From positions 2,790,870 through 2,854,869 of the forward strand of contig NZ_CP149925.1 in NCBI RefSeq assembly GCF_038087665.1: a stretch of DNA of 64,000 bases, in the 5' to 3' direction. Shown piece after piece: positions 63,298 through 64,000 of the stretch. The notes beneath the pieces were generated by a model. It worked only from the letters and a program-made list of their open reading frames with translations, made no database searches and was not told where the DNA came from. Position numbers and translations under genes: made by a program. Positions within the stretch are counted from its first letter, which is position 1. Every line of letters starts with the position of its first letter. Source of the stretch: Gallaecimonas sp. GXIMD4217 (GTDB lineage: Bacteria; Pseudomonadota; Gammaproteobacteria; Enterobacterales; Gallaecimonadaceae).

Positions 63298-64000
63298 CCG
63301 CCACAGGCGCCGGCTCCCGGAGCCGGGCCGCCAGCGCCAGGGTCACCAGGCACACCGCCAGCGACGCCGCCACCACCCCGGGCCAGCCCCAGCCCTGCCA
63401 GAAAGGGGTCAGGTAGAGGCTGCCGGTGCTGGCGCCGAGATAATAGAACACCAAATACAGGGACGAGGCACTGGCCTTGGCGCCTTGGGCCTGGCGGCTC
63501 ACCCAGCTGCTGGCGTTGGCATGGCAGAGGAAGAAGCCGAAGGCGCTGAGCAAAAAGCCCAGCACGATCAGCGCCAGGGGCGCGGCCAGGGTCACCAGGC
63601 TGCCCGCCATCATCAGGCCTATGCCGGCCATCATGGCCCCGGGCTGGCCCCAGCGCCGGGCCAGGGGACCGGACAGGGTCGAGGCCAGGGTGCCGCTCAG
63701 GTAGGTCAGGAACAGCAGCCCCAGCAGGCTGGGCGGCAACCCGTAGGGCGCCTCGGCCAGGCGGAAGGTGGCCATGCTGTACTGGTTGACGAACACCATG
63801 AAGTTGAGGCCGCCGATAAGGTAGCTGGCCAGCAGCACCGGCCGCCCCAGGTGCCCCAGCAGCCCCGCCGCCATGGCCTTGGCCGCCAGCGGCTTGGCCA
63901 CGAAACCCCGGGACGGCGGCAGCAGCCGCCAGAACACCGCCAGCAACGCCAGGCTCAGGGCCCCCAGCACCAGCAGGGTATCCGACCAGCCCAGCCAGCC
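63287..64000 (-). CDS. MFS transporter, C-terminal part (runs off the window)
   Basis: About 237 C-terminal residues of a major-facilitator permease; the N-terminal half lies beyond the right edge. Six or more hydrophobic helices are visible, with LLASYLIGGLNFMVFVNQYS, FLTYLSGTLASTLSGPLARRWG, GFLLSAFGFFLCHANASSWVS and SSLYLVFYYLGASTGSLYLT. The pattern FF-CHANASSWVSRQA is like YnfM-type MFS proteins. The substrate is unknown. Its 3' end overlaps the TIGR02444 gene by 11 bp. Confidence 0.88.
   Translation of the reverse strand, partial: GWLGWSDTLLVLGALSLALLAVFWRLLPPSRGFVAKPLAAKAMAAGLLGHLGRPVLLASYLIGGLNFMVFVNQYSMATFRLAEAPYGLPPSLLGLLFLTYLSGTLASTLSGPLARRWGQPGAMMAGIGLMMAGSLVTLAAPLALIVLGFLLSAFGFFLCHANASSWVSRQAQGAKASASSLYLVFYYLGASTGSLYLTPFWQGWGWPGVVAASLAVCLVTLALAARLREPAPVAVRA

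Overview
The window is a 64 kb piece of a GC-rich gammaproteobacterial chromosome. Gene content and order (prmA-dusB-fis, purH-purD, recC-recB-recD, sbcD-sbcC, nudC beside rsd, fkpA/slyX/yheV/yheS) are those of a free-living, Enterobacterales/Alteromonadales-like aerobe. A marine genus such as Gallaecimonas would fit, but that placement is inference. No rRNA, tRNA, CRISPR array, prophage or classical insertion sequence was seen. Most of the window is ordinary core chromosome, densely packed, with many 4-nt ATGA or GTGA overlaps and many bidirectional hairpin terminators.

Layout. 1-5.3 kb: end of an OPT transporter, an unrecognised membrane-protein pair, a secreted subtilisin-type protease with P and PKD domains, a LuxR-type regulator and a DUF465 protein. 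5.3-14.8 kb: prmA, dusB-fis, an HDOD protein, a zinc-type MerR/permease pair, purH-purD behind a PurR-like box, a YebC-family protein and a small membrane protein. 14.9-23.8 kb: the recCBD operon with no ptrA. 23.8-25.4 kb: a mosaic of palindromes around a GFA-family gene and a REP-associated tyrosine transposase (RAYT), the most mobile-looking part of the window. 25.4-31.3 kb: a hypothetical gene, a solitary HipA-family kinase with a fused DNA-binding domain (YjjJ/HipH), a cold-shock protein, two DEAD-box helicases (DbpA and RhlE type) and a hydrolase.

31.5-39.9 kb: a secreted PhoD-type phosphatase carrying fibronectin type II-like modules, a GIN-domain lipoprotein, a YgjP-like metallopeptidase, small genes, a double-receiver response regulator followed by decayed tandem copies of its own 3' end, a DMT transporter, and a TetR/old-yellow-enzyme divergon with clear inverted-repeat operators. 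39.9-53.4 kb: sbcDC, YecM, MscS, a possible 15-codon gene and a 56-codon gene, two pirins, a probable Fe-S uracil-DNA glycosylase, and psuK-psuG, in which the kinase carries an N-terminal DNA-binding domain. 53.4-64 kb: hemE, a Fur-box-associated PepSY/flavodoxin/reductase fusion, nudC, rsd, fkpA, a WD40-like lipoprotein joined to slyX, yheV, yheS with a TIGR02444 gene, and a truncated MFS gene.

The strongest candidates for something new are the nested inverted-repeat RAYT island (23.8-25.4 kb), the FN2-like modules on the PhoD phosphatase, and the 15-codon gene at 46.6 kb. All functional assignments are from reading motifs; no database search was run.
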